Positions 6,246-6,775 of a stretch of 6,775 nucleotides of DNA are shown in pieces. A program made the translations under genes and the position numbers. The stretch is from NCBI GenBank assembly GCA_003646935.1, contig QMLW01000105.1:1-6775 (forward strand). Direction: 5' to 3'. Source of the stretch: Deltaproteobacteria bacterium (lineage in GTDB: Bacteria > Desulfobacterota > DSM-4660 > Desulfatiglandales > B25-G16). Each line of letters begins with the position of its first letter. The stretch's first letter is position 1. The notes beneath the pieces were generated by a model. It did not search any database. It worked only from the letters and a program-made list of their open reading frames with translations, and was not told the origin of the DNA.

Positions 6246-6617
6246 TTAGAACTGCAGGCCTTGCTCCCGTGCGGCATCGGCAAGGGCCTTAACCCTCCCG
6301 TGATAGATAAACCCGTTCCGGTCAAATACGACCTTGTTCACGCCCTTTTCCAGGCCATATTTTGCAATGAACTCACCCACCAATATCGCGCCTTTGGTGT
6401 TGCCACTGATACCTTCGGCCTTGGGCCGAAGCTCCTTGGATACCGTTGAGGCCGCTACCAGCGTACAACCGGTGGTATCATCGATTATTTGCGCGTATAT
6501 GTGCTTCGCGCTCTTAAACACAGTGAACCGCGGCATCTCGGGGGTTCCCCGTATCTTCTTCCTCACCCTCTTCTTCCTCTTCAATCGAGCGATCCTTTTG
6601 TCCTGCACGGAAACCAT
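6246..6617 (-). CDS. rplR: Large ribosomal subunit protein uL18
   Basis: Ribosomal protein uL18, which binds 5S rRNA together with uL5 in the 50S central protuberance; 123 residues, typical. The basic N-terminus (7-23, [17 protein letters not shown]) is the RNA-binding tail. [19 protein letters not shown] (29-47) and the ending [20 protein letters not shown] are family hallmarks. The ATG at 6617 has a modest AGAGAG upstream. It is 79 nt after rplF, an unusually long gap for this operon, and 9 nt before rpsE. Confidence 0.97.
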   Translation of the reverse strand: MVSVQDKRIARLKRKKRVRKKIRGTPEMPRFTVFKSAKHIYAQIIDDTTGCTLVAASTVSKELRPKAEGISGNTKGAILVGEFIAKYGLEKGVNKVVFDRNGFIYHGRVKALADAAREQGLQF

Positions 6618-6664
6618 GTTCTCTCTGCCGTGTTTCGTTGCTTTTCCAGGGTTCTGGGGTTATC

Positions 6665-6681
6665 AGATCACTTCGCGATCT
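6665..6681 (-). promoter_or_regulatory. Stem-loop in the rplF-rplR spacer
   Basis: On the minus strand AGATCGC-GAA-GTGATCT forms a 7-bp stem (one G-U) with a GAA triloop. A second small stem, CCAG-AACC-CTGG, follows at 6657-6646. Neither has a T tract, so they are not intrinsic terminators. They could be a processing or control site between L6 and L18; function is not shown. Confidence 0.4.
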
Positions 6682-6696
6682 TGACAGCACGTGATG

Positions 6697-6775
6697 CTAC
6701 GTCTTTATTCCCGTCTTCCCCGCCTTTCTCTTGATCCTTTCCTCCAGGTATTTTACCCCTTTTCCCTTGTATGGC
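6697..6775 (-). CDS. rplF: Large ribosomal subunit protein uL6, C-terminal end (cut by window edge)
   Basis: The last 25 codons of uL6, a 50S protein near the factor-binding site. They read PYKGKGVKYLEERIKRKAGK and then TGIKT, ending at a TAG at 6699-6697. The PYKGKGVKY motif and the basic RKAGKTG tail are the conserved uL6 C-terminus. The position just before rplR matches the standard spc order. The start and most of the gene lie beyond the right edge. Confidence 0.93.
   Translation of the reverse strand, partial: PYKGKGVKYLEERIKRKAGKTGIKT

Overview
The window is a stretch of conserved bacterial core genome: the distal end of the spc operon fused to the alpha operon, all on the minus strand and read from high to low coordinates. 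The order is rplF (3' end only), rplR, rpsE, rplO, secY, rpmJ, rpsM, rpsK, rpsD, rpoA, rplQ. A rho-independent terminator follows, and then comes the 5' part of pyrB, which is cut by the left edge. Every substantial plus-strand reading frame lies antisense to these genes and is a shadow. I see no mobile element, tRNA, rRNA or CRISPR array.

The organism is a bacterium. The sequences of SecY, RpoA, S4 and S5 look most like Desulfobacterota (deltaproteobacterial) lineages or a neighbouring phylum. This is from memory of the families, not from a search. Notable traits are: no rpmD (L30) between rpsE and rplO; no adk, map or infA between secY and rpmJ; TTG start codons for rpsD and rpsM (firm) and probably rpsE; zinc-ligand (C+) forms of S4 and L36; and long charged tails on L17 and RpoA.

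Layout by region. Positions 6775-5252 hold the large- and small-subunit proteins L6, L18, S5 and L15. Positions 5249-3936 hold SecY, the membrane channel of the Sec translocon. Positions 3932-620 hold L36, S13, S11, S4, the RNA polymerase alpha subunit and L17. Junctions are mostly tight: rpoA/rplQ overlap in an ATGA, rplO/secY are 2 nt apart, secY/rpmJ 3 nt and rplR/rpsE 9 nt. Longer spacers precede rplR (79 nt), rpsM (47 nt), rpsD (55 nt) and rpoA (98 nt), and some carry small hairpins or repeats that could be translational control sites. The 146-nt rplQ-pyrB spacer holds a strong terminator hairpin with alternative pairings and a weak candidate promoter for pyrB.

Functionally the block couples ribosome assembly, protein export and transcription. 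pyrB, the first committed step of pyrimidine synthesis, starts what looks like a separate transcription unit. The region is largely ordinary and I see no convincing novel system. The points worth a second look are the missing genes, the start-codon usage, the charged tails and the structured rplQ-pyrB spacer.
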